From assembly GCA_045579045.1 (NCBI GenBank), contig JAZNLL010000112.1:1-53889 (forward strand): a stretch of 53,889 bases of DNA. Reading direction: 5' to 3'. The position numbers and the translations under genes are program-made. Positions 53,881-53,889 of this stretch are shown one piece after another. The notes under the pieces are model-generated. The model was not told where the DNA came from, ran no database searches, and saw only the letters and a program-made list of their open reading frames with translations. The DNA is from Avoscillospira sp045579045 (lineage in GTDB: Bacteria > Bacillota > Clostridia > Oscillospirales > Oscillospiraceae). Each line of letters begins with the position of its first letter. Positions within the stretch are counted from its first letter, which is position 1.

Positions 53881-53889
53881 GTGCCCGCC

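Noticed and set aside
1..53889. CRISPR array, insertion sequence, prophage or replication origin
   Set aside because: No regularly spaced direct repeats, transposase, integrase, phage structural genes or DnaA-box clusters were found on reading the window.

Overview
The window looks like a chromosomal segment of a strictly anaerobic gut-type member of the Bacillota (class Clostridia, most likely Oscillospirales). This is inferred from the gene content: a bacterial CO dehydrogenase/acetyl-CoA synthase core, a monomeric [FeFe] hydrogenase, a glycyl radical enzyme, strong AGGAGG-type ribosome sites, and housekeeping genes of clostridial type. No phage, insertion sequence, CRISPR array or integrase is visible. 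The only mobile-looking DNA is one 85-bp palindromic repeat at 18380-18464.

Layout. 1-6.2 kb: the N-terminus of a THUMP-type RNA methyltransferase, a dicarboxylate/amino-acid symporter, a four-gene minus-strand operon (stand-alone [2Fe-2S] protein, HAD phosphatase, TauE/SafE permease, Asp/Glu racemase) and a uracil permease whose leader holds a 26-codon ORF fused to a terminator. 6.3-12.5 kb: a type Ic aspartate aminotransferase, a pair of zinc-ribbon membrane proteins, a bioY / small membrane protein / csoR cluster divergent from birA, and a DMT-family transporter. 12.5-24 kb: the energy-metabolism block, with a divergent glycyl radical enzyme coupled to the DMT transporter, the [FeFe] hydrogenase, rpoD, a CBS protein, a small divergent regulator module next to the palindromic repeat, and the cooS-cooC-acsB operon. 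24-37.2 kb: mscS-ftsH, rlmB with a P-type-ATPase-like membrane protein that has lost its catalytic motifs, a divergent EF-G paralogue, mutY with a metallophosphoesterase, and a HAD-IIA / MFS / glycerophosphodiesterase operon. 37.2-42.6 kb: a complete branched-chain amino-acid ABC transporter operon (livJHMGF) behind a long leader with a 52-codon ORF and mutually exclusive hairpins. 42.6-53.9 kb: an intracellular GH10 enzyme with a transporter and a divergent AraC regulator, M14 and M20 peptidases, an AI-2E-family membrane protein, mnmG, tadA, a second small-protein/regulator module, a second dicarboxylate symporter, and tRNA-Leu(UAA).

How it fits together. cooS, cooC and acsB give the carbonyl branch of the Wood-Ljungdahl pathway (CO2 to CO to acetyl-CoA) with its nickel-insertion ATPase; the corrinoid protein and methyltransferase genes are not in the window. 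Hydrogenase and glycyl radical chemistry fit the same anaerobic, ferredoxin-based metabolism.

The points I consider most worth following are regulatory and small: (1) two leader-ORF attenuators, one in front of the uracil permease (pyrBI-like geometry) and one in front of livJ (trp/ilv-like geometry with an Ile-Ile pair just before the stop); (2) a family of 52-59-residue proteins that occurs twice, each copy divergent from a different type of small DNA-binding protein with palindromes on the promoter; (3) a glycyl radical enzyme with no activase beside it and an atypical radical loop; (4) a dead P1B-ATPase fold behind rlmB. All functional statements rest on motif reading; no database search was possible.
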